From Sphingomonadales bacterium (lineage in GTDB: Bacteria > Pseudomonadota > Alphaproteobacteria > Sphingomonadales > Sphingomonadaceae), in NCBI GenBank assembly GCA_016714795.1, contig JADKCA010000001.1:310001-374000 (forward strand): a DNA stretch of 64,000 bases, written 5' to 3'. How positions within the stretch are numbered: the first letter of the stretch is position 1; the number at the start of each line of letters is the position of its first letter. Of the stretch, positions 55,115-63,619 are shown in pieces. Made by a program: the position numbers and the translations under genes. The notes under the pieces were generated by a model, which saw nothing but the letters and a program-made list of their open reading frames with translations, was not told where the DNA came from and did no database searches.

Positions 55115-55933
55115 ATGACCCAGTTAACACTTTGCCCCCGCTCTGCCCTGTATTTGCCCGCATCCAATGCCCGCGCGATTGAAAAGGCGCGGACTTTGGC
55201 GGCAGACATGATCATGCTCGATCTGGAAGATGCCGTTCCGGCGGACAAGAAGGAGGAAGCGCGCGCTGCCGCTGTTGCCGCCATGGAAGCGGGCTTTGGT
55301 GAGCGGATGACCGCCATTCGCGTCAATGCGGTGGATACGCCGCTCCACGCGCTCGACATTGCCGCCGTTGCAGCGTCCAAGGCGCAATATTGCGTGGTGC
55401 CCAAGGTGGATCGGGCAGAGGATGCCGCCGCCGTGGTGCAGGCGGTGGGCAAGCCCGTTTTCGCGATGATCGAAACGCCGGTGGGCGTGCTCAATGCGGC
55501 AGCCATCGCCGCTGTAGACGGTGTCGTCGGGCTGTTTGCCGGGATCAACGATCTCAAGAACGAACTGCACTTGCCCGAAGCGGCAGGGCGGGATCAGGTC
55601 TCGCTCTCGCTCCAGATGATGGTCATCGCGGCGCGCGCGGCAGGCAAATGGGTGCTCGACAGCGTCTACAACGAACTCAGCAACGCCGCAGGGCTGGAGG
55701 CGGAATGCGTGCATGGCCGCCTGCTTGGCTTTGATGGCAAGACGCTGATCCACCCCAACCAGATCGAAGCCGCCAACCGCATCTGGTCTCCCAGCGAAGC
55801 CGAAATTGCCGATGCCCGCGCCGTGATCGAAGCGGGCAAGGGCGGGGCCGTGCGCATGGGCGAACGCATGGTTGAATCCATGCACGTCGAAGCAGCGAAG
55901 CGGCTGCTGGCACAGGCGCGGTTGACGGCCTGA
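55115..55933 (+). CDS. CitE-like HpcH/HpaI lyase (CoA ester lyase)
   Basis: A 272-residue TIM-barrel protein related to citrate lyase beta subunit and malyl-CoA lyases. It cleaves or forms short hydroxyacyl-CoA esters; the exact substrate is unknown. The start MTQLTLCPRSALYLPASNAR (ATG 55115) is the family N-terminus; the longer frame is antisense to the SPFH gene. Motifs are MLDLEDAVPADKKEEAR with the metal and substrate residues, RVNAVDTP, MIETPVGVLNA and the C-terminal GFDGKTLIHPNQIE. Confidence 0.92.
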   Translation: MTQLTLCPRSALYLPASNARAIEKARTLAADMIMLDLEDAVPADKKEEARAAAVAAMEAGFGERMTAIRVNAVDTPLHALDIAAVAASKAQYCVVPKVDRAEDAAAVVQAVGKPVFAMIETPVGVLNAAAIAAVDGVVGLFAGINDLKNELHLPEAAGRDQVSLSLQMMVIAARAAGKWVLDSVYNELSNAAGLEAECVHGRLLGFDGKTLIHPNQIEAANRIWSPSEAEIADARAVIEAGKGGAVRMGERMVESMHVEAAKRLLAQARLTA

Positions 55934-55944
55934 GGGCTTTAATC

Positions 55945-56045
55945 CTCCCCTGCGTCTTGCGAGGACGGAGGGGGCACACGCAAACCACCCCCTCCACCCC
56001 TCTTCGAGTGGTTCCCCTCCCCATCGCAAGACGTTGGGGAGGGGC
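55945..56045. repeat. Inverted repeat with CTTGCGA arms after the CitE-like gene
   Basis: A 228-bp gap holds an inverted pair (GCGTCTTGCGAG at 55962-55973 and ATCGCAAGACGT at 56022-56033), flanked by CCTCCCC/GGGGAGG stretches. It differs in sequence from the composite palindromic element but has the same style. The rest of the gap up to 56161 shows no gene; a GGAGGGG site precedes the next start. Confidence 0.65.
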
Positions 56046-56161
56046 AGACGGTGTTTGGACACGCCCCTTCGAACGATGGATTTCTCCAAGACCCTCTGCC
56101 CCCTCCCATGCGAAACACCGCGCACGCCCGGTAGCGGGCAGTTTTGTAAGGAGGGGAAGTC

Positions 56162-57304
56162 ATGAAGCGTCTGGTTTGGTGTGCGGCACTGGCCGCTCTT
56201 TCGGTTCCGGCTGTTACTTCTGCCAAGAAGGACGCGGCACCCGCCGCCGCGCCTGCGGGGCCAGCGGGCTTTGCAGATTCGAATGCGGCCTTGCTGGCGG
56301 GCACCAATCGCGTCGCCATTTCGAGCGTCATCGTCCAGTTTCAGGCCTCCACCAACGCCGTGGACGGGCCGGGCGCGTGGTTCCAGATGTTCAAGAGCAG
56401 GAGCACGTCTGAAACCGTGCTCGGCTGGCCGGGGGCAGACCCTGGGCTGATGACCCAGATCGCCGATCAGGCCTATGCCAAGCTGAAGGCTGATCTGGTT
56501 GCAGCGGGCTATGAAATCGTCCCCGAAGCGCAGGTGAAGGCGAGCACGCATTATGCCGCGCTGCGCAGCGTGGGCGGCATTCCCGCCGTCACCGAATTCG
56601 GAAATGCGGCGGGTGACGCCTATTATGTCTCGCCCTCCAGCCTGCCCTCCTATTTGCCCTACGCGCTGGAACTGGGCGTGTTTTCCGTGCCGAAAAGCTT
56701 TATCGGCTTCACCTCTGCATTCGGCGGCAAAAGCCGCACGCCGGGCGGGCCAAGCTATATCAGCCTGCAAAACAACTGGAAGGTGGCGGGCTCCGAAGTC
56801 GCGCTCGCCAAGGAATTGAACGCGCATGTGCTGAAGGCGACCTATGTGGTCTCGCTCGGCACGGCAACGGCCACTATCAAGGTCAGCCGGGATCGCACCA
56901 TCGGCTATGATTGGGGCGGCAATCTGGGTACGCAGACCACCAAGACCAGCGCCGGATCTGGAGAGGCGATGGCGCAGCCGGGCTTGATGCCAGAGCAGAC
57001 GCATCTCGCCTTCCGCACCGCGACCGGCAATCCGAAATGGCAGAAAGTCTCGCTCACCAAGCTTGCGCCGCCCAAGGATGGCGATGTGTCGGTCTTCCTC
57101 AATCAACCGCTGGCGGGCAGCACAGATCTGTTCTTCCTCTCCGGCAAGGGCGGGCAAAAAGGCAGTTTTCTCGCGGCTCCCGGCGGCCCGGACTTCAAGT
57201 TCAAATTTACCGCCTCGCTGAAGGAAAGCGAACGCTACAAGGATGAAGTCGGCGCGATGATGGCGCAGGCCAATCAACTCATGCTGGCGCTTGTGAAGCG
57301 GTGA
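56162..57304 (+). CDS. Exported hypothetical protein of 380 residues
   Basis: I recognise no named family. A signal peptide (to about residue 20, VTSA) precedes an Ala/Pro-rich linker and a mixed alpha/beta domain. Readable pieces are GTNRVAISSVIVQFQ, AYAKLKADLVAAGYEIVPEA, YVVSLGTATATIKVSRDRTI and a C-terminal AMMAQANQLMLALVKR. No cysteines follow the signal. The amphipathic beta content and lack of catalytic motifs suggest a structural or binding role. The start has an AGGAGGGG site eight bases upstream. Confidence 0.72.
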   Translation: MKRLVWCAALAALSVPAVTSAKKDAAPAAAPAGPAGFADSNAALLAGTNRVAISSVIVQFQASTNAVDGPGAWFQMFKSRSTSETVLGWPGADPGLMTQIADQAYAKLKADLVAAGYEIVPEAQVKASTHYAALRSVGGIPAVTEFGNAAGDAYYVSPSSLPSYLPYALELGVFSVPKSFIGFTSAFGGKSRTPGGPSYISLQNNWKVAGSEVALAKELNAHVLKATYVVSLGTATATIKVSRDRTIGYDWGGNLGTQTTKTSAGSGEAMAQPGLMPEQTHLAFRTATGNPKWQKVSLTKLAPPKDGDVSVFLNQPLAGSTDLFFLSGKGGQKGSFLAAPGGPDFKFKFTASLKESERYKDEVGAMMAQANQLMLALVKR

Positions 57305-57354
57305 GGTGACGCCTATTCTCCGCCCCTCAACCGCGTAACCAAGGGAGTCAGATC

Positions 57355-57537
57355 ATGGCCCACACATTCGAAATCGTGAAGGACAAGGCGGGCGAGTTCC
57401 GCGTCCGCTTCAAATATAACAGCGAAGTGATGTTCTCCACCGAAGGCTATGCGAGCAAGGCCTCTGCCCAGAATGCGATCGATTCGATCAAGAAGAATGG
57501 CCCTGGTGCGGATGTGGTGGATAGCAGCGCGGGGTAA
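57355..57537 (+). CDS. YegP/DUF1508 family small protein
   Basis: A 60-residue protein with one DUF1508 repeat: FEIVKDKAGEFRVRFKYNSE, then FSTEGYASKASAQNAIDSIK. YegP from E. coli has two such repeats; single-copy forms are common. Function is unknown. The GGGAG site at 57343-57347 supports the ATG. Confidence 0.88.
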   Translation: MAHTFEIVKDKAGEFRVRFKYNSEVMFSTEGYASKASAQNAIDSIKKNGPGADVVDSSAG

Positions 57538-57646
57538 GGACAGGGTGTGCGTCTTGCTTTGACGCGAAGGCGACTTGAATGGATTTTCGCGCATTTCGTG
57601 GGCACATTCATCCCCCCAACAAATTACATTCATAGTTAGGCAGGGC

Positions 57647-58351
57647 ATGGTCGGAATCTTGTGTAGCTTGGCGCGCGCGATAACCTTGGTGGCCACACTG
57701 GTGTTTGTGTCCAGCGCAAATGCTCAAAGTCCTGCCGATGCGACGAAAACGCCTGCCTGCGAACTGCATGTATGGCCTACATCGCGTTATTGCGGTGCGT
57801 CCTTCCACGCCGGAAATTTCCGATTTGGGGGTGTCGGCACGGTTTTCGATCTCGTGCTGACGCCGAAGGAAGCGGCTGGAAACAAGGTCCGTTCCGGCTT
57901 TGGTATAGACCGGCAAGTGCAGGTGATTGCGGAAGCGCTGAAGGCGGCAGGTCGTTTTCACGGCTATACGATGATCGTGCACGATCCATGGCCGTCCACA
58001 GATATGCGCTTCAGCAACCTGCTTGATCCCGCAGTCGGGCGTGGCGCACGCGCGACGTCTTCCCAATCGACGTGCTATGCCGAATTGCACGTCGCTTTTT
58101 TGACTGTGTACAAGACCAGCCTCTCGAAGAAGCTGATGTCCGGTTTTCTTGTGCGGGATTTTCCTGCCAACCCCAAGGCGGACGCAAGCCGCATTTTGTT
58201 GAGCAATATGAACCGTGGGCACGAACAGACTGGCCTCGCAAAATTCGCGTTCAGCGGAGAGCTTCTTTCAAACGAGGAGGTCACTGCCTTGGAGAAGTCA
58301 TTTCGTAGGCTGGTTGACCAGTTTTTGTTGCGCAAAAAGTTGTGGGGCTAG
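57647..58351 (+). CDS. Exported hypothetical protein of 234 residues
   Basis: Starts MVGILCSLARAITLVATLVF, a signal peptide cleaved near SSANAQ (residue 27). The mature protein is soluble with four cysteines (ACELHV and YCGASFH near the start, TCYAELH near residue 145) and a basic C-terminus LRKKLWG. I recognise no family. Codon use is less GC-rich than that of its neighbours, which hints at lineage-specific or acquired DNA. The frame is open further upstream to 57575, without a convincing site. Confidence 0.62.
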   Translation: MVGILCSLARAITLVATLVFVSSANAQSPADATKTPACELHVWPTSRYCGASFHAGNFRFGGVGTVFDLVLTPKEAAGNKVRSGFGIDRQVQVIAEALKAAGRFHGYTMIVHDPWPSTDMRFSNLLDPAVGRGARATSSQSTCYAELHVAFLTVYKTSLSKKLMSGFLVRDFPANPKADASRILLSNMNRGHEQTGLAKFAFSGELLSNEEVTALEKSFRRLVDQFLLRKKLWG

Positions 58352-58523
58352 TGCTTGTACGACGGTAAGAGAGAACTGTGACATGCAGGGTGGCCGCGTA
58401 AGCTCGACTATGTTCCGGTGCTGGCGCGTCAAATGCGGCATCAGCCGCCCTCGTCCCCCTAGCAAATAATGCCTTCCTTGGTTACATGGGCCGCCACGAA
58501 TCGAAAATGGAAAATGGTGGCAC

Positions 58524-59984
58524 ATGGATATCCGGCTTGGCCTGACTTTTGACGACGTTCTGCTGCAACCGGCGGAATCGCAGGTGCTGCCCAGTCAGGC
58601 GAACACGGCAACGCGCGTGACGCGCGATATTTCGCTCAACATTCCGATCCTGTCTTCCGCCATGGATACCGTCACGGAAGCCGACATGGCGATTGTCATG
58701 GCGCAATTGGGCGGGCTGGGGGTGCTGCATCGCAACCTCTCGATCGAGGAACAATGCGCGGCTGTCCGTCAGGTGAAGCGGTTTGAAAGCGGCATGGTCG
58801 TCAATCCCATCACGATCACGCCCGATGCCACTTTGGCCGAAGCGCAGGCCGTGATGGCGGCGAACCGGATTTCCGGCATTCCTGTTGTGGAAAAAGGCGG
58901 CAAGCTGGTGGGCATTCTCACCAACCGCGATGTGCGCTTTGCGGAAAATCCGAAGCAGCCGGTTTCCGAACTGATGACGCATGAGAATCTCGCCACGGTA
59001 GAGGCCGGTGTCAGTCAGGATGAGGCGCGCCGCCTGCTCCATGCCCGCCGGATCGAAAAGCTGCTGGTGGTCGATGAGGCCTATCATTGCGTGGGCCTGA
59101 TCACGGTGAAGGACATTGAAAAGGCAGTGACCTATCCCAACGCGACCAAGGACACGACCGGTCGGCTGCGCGTGGCGGCGGCGACCACCGTGGGCGATGC
59201 GGGATTCGAACGCACCGAAGCGCTGATTGACGCTGAATGCGATCTGATCGTGATCGACACCGCGCATGGCCATTCGAAAATGGTCGCCGCCGCTGTCGAG
59301 CGCGTGCGCAAGCTGTCCAACAATGTCCAGATTGTCGCGGGTAACGTCGCAACCGGGGAAGCGACCAAGGCGCTGATCGGGGCGGGCGCGGACTGCGTGA
59401 AAGTGGGGATCGGGCCGGGCTCGATCTGCACGACGCGCGTCGTGGCCGGTGTGGGTGTGCCGCAACTGACCGCGATCAATGATTCAGCAGAAGCGGCTGC
59501 AGCTTCGGGCACGCCGGTCATCGCTGATGGCGGGCTGCGCACATCGGGAGACATTGCCAAGGCGCTGGCCGCTGGCGCGTCATGCGTGATGGTCGGCTCG
59601 CTGCTGGCGGGCACCGAAGAGGCTCCGGGCGAAACGTTCCTCTATCAGGGGCGGGCCTATAAGAGCTATCGCGGCATGGGCTCGGTCGGCGCGATGGCGC
59701 GCGGCTCGGCAGACCGCTATTTCCAGCAGGATATCAAGGATCAGCTCAAGCTGGTTCCGGAAGGCATTGAAGGGCAGGTGGCTTATAAGGGGCCTGCGCG
59801 CGATGTGATCCATCAGCTGGTCGGCGGCGTGAAGGCTGCAATGGGCTATACCGGTTCTGCCACCATCAAGGATTTGCAGGAGCGCGCGCAGTTCGTCCGC
59901 ATCACCAATGCGGGCCTGCGCGAAAGCCATGTGCATGATGTCTCGATCACGCGCGAAGCCCCCAACTACCCGACGCGGGGTTAG
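58524..59984 (+). CDS. guaB: IMP dehydrogenase
   Basis: NAD-dependent oxidation of IMP to XMP, the committed step of GMP synthesis. The 486 residues have the TIM-barrel start DIRLGLTFDDVLLQPAES, a CBS pair inserted at about residues 95-205, the catalytic loop GPGSICTTRVVAGVG with Cys302, and the flap around SVGAMARGSADRYFQ. It ends with TAG. A methyltransferase gene starts three bases later. Confidence 0.98.
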   Translation: MDIRLGLTFDDVLLQPAESQVLPSQANTATRVTRDISLNIPILSSAMDTVTEADMAIVMAQLGGLGVLHRNLSIEEQCAAVRQVKRFESGMVVNPITITPDATLAEAQAVMAANRISGIPVVEKGGKLVGILTNRDVRFAENPKQPVSELMTHENLATVEAGVSQDEARRLLHARRIEKLLVVDEAYHCVGLITVKDIEKAVTYPNATKDTTGRLRVAAATTVGDAGFERTEALIDAECDLIVIDTAHGHSKMVAAAVERVRKLSNNVQIVAGNVATGEATKALIGAGADCVKVGIGPGSICTTRVVAGVGVPQLTAINDSAEAAAASGTPVIADGGLRTSGDIAKALAAGASCVMVGSLLAGTEEAPGETFLYQGRAYKSYRGMGSVGAMARGSADRYFQQDIKDQLKLVPEGIEGQVAYKGPARDVIHQLVGGVKAAMGYTGSATIKDLQERAQFVRITNAGLRESHVHDVSITREAPNYPTRG

Positions 59985-59987
59985 AGG

Positions 59988-61160
59988 GTGACCCCCGCTG
60001 CCCGCGTTCAGGCATCCATCGAACTGCTCGATCTGATCATCACCGCCGCACGGGAAAACGGCCCGGCTGCCGATACCATCATCGCCAACTGGTTCAAGAC
60101 GCGGCGTTTTGCCGGGTCAAAGGACCGTCGCGCGATCCGCGATCATGTCTACGCCGCGATCCGCGCCTTTGGCATGATGCCCAAGACCGGGCGGATGGCG
60201 ATGATCGGCCTCACCAAGGGCGACAAGGAACTGGCCGCGCTGTTTGATGGCACGCCTTATGGGCCTGCTGTCATCGAAGACGGCGAACAGCGCGTGGCGC
60301 GGTCTCCGCTGGCTCCGTGGCTGGGTGCGCTGATCGATCCGGCAGAGCATGAGGCGCTGCTGGACCGGGCACCGCTGGACATTCGGGTCAACAGCCTTTC
60401 CACCACGCGCGAACGGATGATGGAGCAGTTTGAAGGCGCGCTGCCCATTGCCGGCACGCGCGATGGCTTGCGCCTGCCCGAAGGCACGGCGGTCGAGTCC
60501 TCGCTCGCCTTCCGGGACGGGCTGATTGAAGTGCAGGATGCCGGGTCTCAATTGATCGCAGACGCCTGTGCCGCGCAGCCGGGGCAGACGATCGTCGATC
60601 TCTGTGCCGGGGCTGGCGGCAAGACGCTGGCGCTGGCAGTGGCCATGCGCAACGAAGGACGCCTGATCGCAACCGATACCAACCGGGATCGTATCCAGCG
60701 GCTGGCCCCGCGGGCTGAGCGGGCCGGTGCGATCCATGTTGAATCGCATCTGCTCAATCCGGGGGCTGAACGCGACGTGCTCGACGCCTTCAACGACCTT
60801 GCCGATGTGGTTCTGGTTGATGCGCCATGCAGCGGCAGCGGTACATGGCGGCGCAATCCGGAAGCGCGCTGGCGCATTTCACCGGACCGGCTGAAGACGA
60901 TCAACAGCCTGCAAGGCCATGTGCTGCGCCTTGGCGCGCGGCTGGTGAAGCCGGGCGGATCGATGGTCTATGCCGTGTGTTCGCTGATCAAATCCGAAGG
61001 GGCGGATCAGATCGCCAACTTTCTCTAGCGCAACAAGGACTGGTCTGCGGAGCGGCTGGATCTGCCGATGGGGCGTCCGGATGCCAAAGGCTGGCTGCTC
61101 TCTCCTGCGCAGGATGGATGCGACGGATTTTTCATCGCCCGTTTACGCAGAAGCTGCTAG
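59988..61160 (+). pseudogene. RsmB/NOP-family rRNA m5C methyltransferase with internal TAG
   Basis: A SAM-dependent RNA cytosine-5 methyltransferase of the RsmB group. The frame starts at GTG 59988 and reads NusB-like then catalytic domains: VDLCAGAGGKTLALAVAM (motif I), VLVDAPCSGSGTWRRNPEA with the motif IV Cys, and MVYAVCSLIKSEGADQ with the motif VI Cys. Codon 347 is TAG (61026-61028); the same frame then continues with the expected end (RNKDWSAERLDLPMGRPDAK, GWLLSPAQDGCDGFFIARL) to a second TAG at 61158-61160. The truncated 346-residue product keeps both cysteines but loses the last strands. GAG to TAG would explain it. Confidence 0.88.
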
Positions 61161-61172
61161 ACGGCAGTCGAA

Positions 61173-61745
61173 ATGAATGCGTTGGAGATGTTCATGCGCT
61201 TTTCGCCGCCTGCCATTGCCTTGTCCCTTGCCCTGTTGACTGTGTCGAGCGTCTCTTATGGCAAGAAGCGTGCGGACCATGAAATCAGCCCGCTTTCCCA
61301 GTCTCTGGTGGTGCAGGGCAAGACCGCGCTGACGGCCGGCAAGCATGATGAAGCGATTGACCGGCTGGAAACTGCGCTTGCGGTTGATCCGCTCAATCGT
61401 GAGGCTTTCATCATTCTGGGCGACGTTGCGCGCAAGCAGGAACTGCCCGGCAAAGCGATCCGCCTGTATCGGGAAGCACTGCTGATCGAGCCGAACGATG
61501 TCGTTGCGCTCGGTGGGCAGGGCGAAGCGATGGTGCAGAAGGGCGCGCTGGGCAAGGCGCGTGAGAATCTGGACCGGATTTCCAAAATCTGCATTTCGGT
61601 CTGCGCCGAGCAGGAACGTCTGACGGCGCTGATCAAGAAGGCGGAAACCAAGCCTGAGATCGCCGCTGAGGCCGTCAAACCCAAAGCAGAAATCGCGGCA
61701 GAAGCGGTTGCGCCCAAGCCAGAAGCGACAGTGAAAAAGCAATAA
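61173..61745 (+). CDS. Exported TPR-repeat protein
   Basis: A 190-residue protein with a signal peptide (cleavage near SYG, residue 30) and two or three tetratricopeptide repeats (LVVQGKTALTAGKHDEAIDR, AFIILGDVARKQELPGKAIR, VVALGGQGEAMVQKGALGKA). A Lys/Ala/Glu-rich tail contains a direct repeat, KPEIAAEAVKPK and KAEIAAEAVAPK. It probably scaffolds periplasmic partners. MRFSPPAIAL (ATG 61194) is an alternative start. It converges on rsmA with an 11-bp gap. Confidence 0.82.
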   Translation: MNALEMFMRFSPPAIALSLALLTVSSVSYGKKRADHEISPLSQSLVVQGKTALTAGKHDEAIDRLETALAVDPLNREAFIILGDVARKQELPGKAIRLYREALLIEPNDVVALGGQGEAMVQKGALGKARENLDRISKICISVCAEQERLTALIKKAETKPEIAAEAVKPKAEIAAEAVAPKPEATVKKQ

Positions 61746-61756
61746 ATCCCGGCGAG

Positions 61757-62581
61757 TTACCGGTTCAGCGCTTGCGCCAGCCGAACGAAATCGCCCACTT
61801 CCAGCGTTTCTGCCCGGCGCGCCGGATCAATGTCCAACTCTGCCAACGCCTCCACGGCACCGGGCACGCCCTTCAGGCTTTGCCGCAACATCTTGCGGCG
61901 CTGGCCGAATGCGGCTGCGGTCAGGCGTTCGAGCAGGGCAGGGGAAACATGCTCCGGCATGGTCCCCGGCGTGATATGCACAACGGCAGACATCACCTTG
62001 GGCGGCGGGGTGAAGGCAGAGCGGTGAACCGGCATCGCAATTCGCGCCGCGCTGCGCCATTGGGCCAAGACCGCAAGGCGGCCGAACGCATCTGATCCGC
62101 TCGCCGCCACGATCCGCTCCGCCACTTCCTTCTGGAACATCAATGTCAGACTGGCCCAGCGCGGCGGCCAGCTTGCTCCGCCGAGCCAGCCGACAAGCAA
62201 GGCCGTGCCGACATTATAGGGCAGGTTGGAGAGGATGTGCCCGCCTTCCGGCAGCACCTCTTCCAGCGGGATGGTCAGCGCATCACCCTCCACCACGCGC
62301 AATTGTCCGGGAAAAGCCTCTGCCAGTTCTGCCAGCGCAGGCAGGCAGCGCCGGTCTCTCTCCACTACCGTCACCAGTGCGCCAGCGCGCAGCAACGCGC
62401 GGGTGAGCCCGCCCGGGCCTGGCCCGACTTCGTAGACGTGCTGGCCCTGCAACGGACCGGGAATGGCGGCAATGCGGGACAGCAGCTGTTCGTCGAACAG
62501 GAAATTTTGCCCCAATGCCTTTGACGCGGCGAGACCATGCGTGCGCACCGTCTCGCGAAGCGGCGGAAGGTTTATGCTCAC
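61757..62581 (-). CDS. rsmA: 16S rRNA dimethyladenosine transferase
   Basis: Dimethylates A1518 and A1519 of 16S rRNA late in 30S assembly. The 274 residues start at GTG 62579-62581 (MSINLPPLRETVRTHGL), overlapping the pdxA stop (GTGA). Motifs are ALGQNFLFDEQLLSRI, SAM site EVGPGPGGLTRALL and NLPYN (motif IV). The classic surA-pdxA-rsmA order supports the call. Confidence 0.97.
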   Translation of the reverse strand: MSINLPPLRETVRTHGLAASKALGQNFLFDEQLLSRIAAIPGPLQGQHVYEVGPGPGGLTRALLRAGALVTVVERDRRCLPALAELAEAFPGQLRVVEGDALTIPLEEVLPEGGHILSNLPYNVGTALLVGWLGGASWPPRWASLTLMFQKEVAERIVAASGSDAFGRLAVLAQWRSAARIAMPVHRSAFTPPPKVMSAVVHITPGTMPEHVSPALLERLTAAAFGQRRKMLRQSLKGVPGAVEALAELDIDPARRAETLEVGDFVRLAQALNR

Positions 62582-63606
62582 TGTGTCAGCGGGGCGGGGC
62601 AGGGTTGGTTGTGGCGCGCGCGACAATCGGTTGCGCTGGCAGCCATGCGGATGGCCGCGATCATGGCGCCAGGTTCGGCCAGGCCGCGCCCGGCTATGTC
62701 GAACGCGGTGCCATGATCGGGGGAGGTGCGGACGATGGGCAGGCCAAGCGTCGTGTTCACGCCATCATCAAAATGCAGCGTTTTCAGCGGGATCAGCGCC
62801 TGATCATGATAGAGGCACATGGCCACGTCATATTGCGCCCGCGCACGGGGGTGGAACATGGCATCAGCAGCGAAGGGGCCGGTTGCATCAATGCCTTCTT
62901 CGCGCAGCTGCGCGATGGCGGGCGCGATGATCCTCTCTTCCTCATGACCCAACATGCCCTGTTCTCCCGCATGGGGATTGAAGCCGGCAAAGGCGAGGCG
63001 GGGATTTTCTATGCCGAAATTGCGGGCGAGCGACCGGGCGGTCACTCGCGCCTTGGCAAGCAGGAGGTCCACGCTCAGCAAATCTGCAACCATGGACAGC
63101 GGCACATGCGTGGTGATCGGCACGACGCGCAATGTGGGTCCGGCCAGCATCATCACGACATTATCCTTGGCCATGCCGCATCGTTCCGCGATGAATTCGG
63201 TCTGGCCGGGGTGGCTGAAGCCGATAGCCTGCAACTGCGATTTGGACACAGGGCCAGTGACCAACGCGGAGGCCGCGCCCGAGCGGGTCAGGCCGACCGC
63301 CATTTCCAGCGAATCGAGCGCACACCGGGCACCTTCCATGTCGGGATGGCCGGGGCGGATGTCTCTGCCATCGGCAACCTGAATGATCGGCAGGGCATCG
63401 CCGAAAACGCCCGCCGCGTCTGCCGGGTCGGTTATCCGGGCCAGCGGCCCGCGCCACACTGCCTCGATCGAGCCGATGTCTCCCACCGCAAAAAAGGCCG
63501 GCAGACGCTGCGTCGTTCGCGCAACCCAGGCTTTGGTGACGATTTCCGGCCCTACGCCCGCCGGGTCACCCAAAGAGATGGCGAGCGGAAGATCCGTGCA
63601 AGGCAA
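62578..63606 (-). CDS. pdxA: 4-hydroxythreonine-4-phosphate dehydrogenase
   Basis: Oxidises 4-phosphohydroxy-threonine in the deoxyxylulose-dependent pyridoxal phosphate pathway. The 342 residues start at TTG 63604-63606 (MPCTDLPLAISLGDPAGVGP), 13 bases after the surA stop; no ATG or GTG fits the family start better. Metal-binding histidines are in ITTHVPLSMV, GFNPHAGEQGMLG and CLYHDQALIPLK. The product feeds PLP enzymes such as GcvPB. Confidence 0.96.
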   Translation of the reverse strand: MPCTDLPLAISLGDPAGVGPEIVTKAWVARTTQRLPAFFAVGDIGSIEAVWRGPLARITDPADAAGVFGDALPIIQVADGRDIRPGHPDMEGARCALDSLEMAVGLTRSGAASALVTGPVSKSQLQAIGFSHPGQTEFIAERCGMAKDNVVMMLAGPTLRVVPITTHVPLSMVADLLSVDLLLAKARVTARSLARNFGIENPRLAFAGFNPHAGEQGMLGHEEERIIAPAIAQLREEGIDATGPFAADAMFHPRARAQYDVAMCLYHDQALIPLKTLHFDDGVNTTLGLPIVRTSPDHGTAFDIAGRGLAEPGAMIAAIRMAASATDCRARHNQPCPAPLTQ

Positions 63607-63619
63607 GGCCGGTCCGATC

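Noticed and set aside
44659..61028. TAG recoding (amber suppression or pyrrolysine) to explain in-frame stops in dsbD and the methyltransferase
   Set aside because: TAG ends rpoD, guaB, surA and the SPFH gene normally; no suppressor tRNA or pyl gene is visible.
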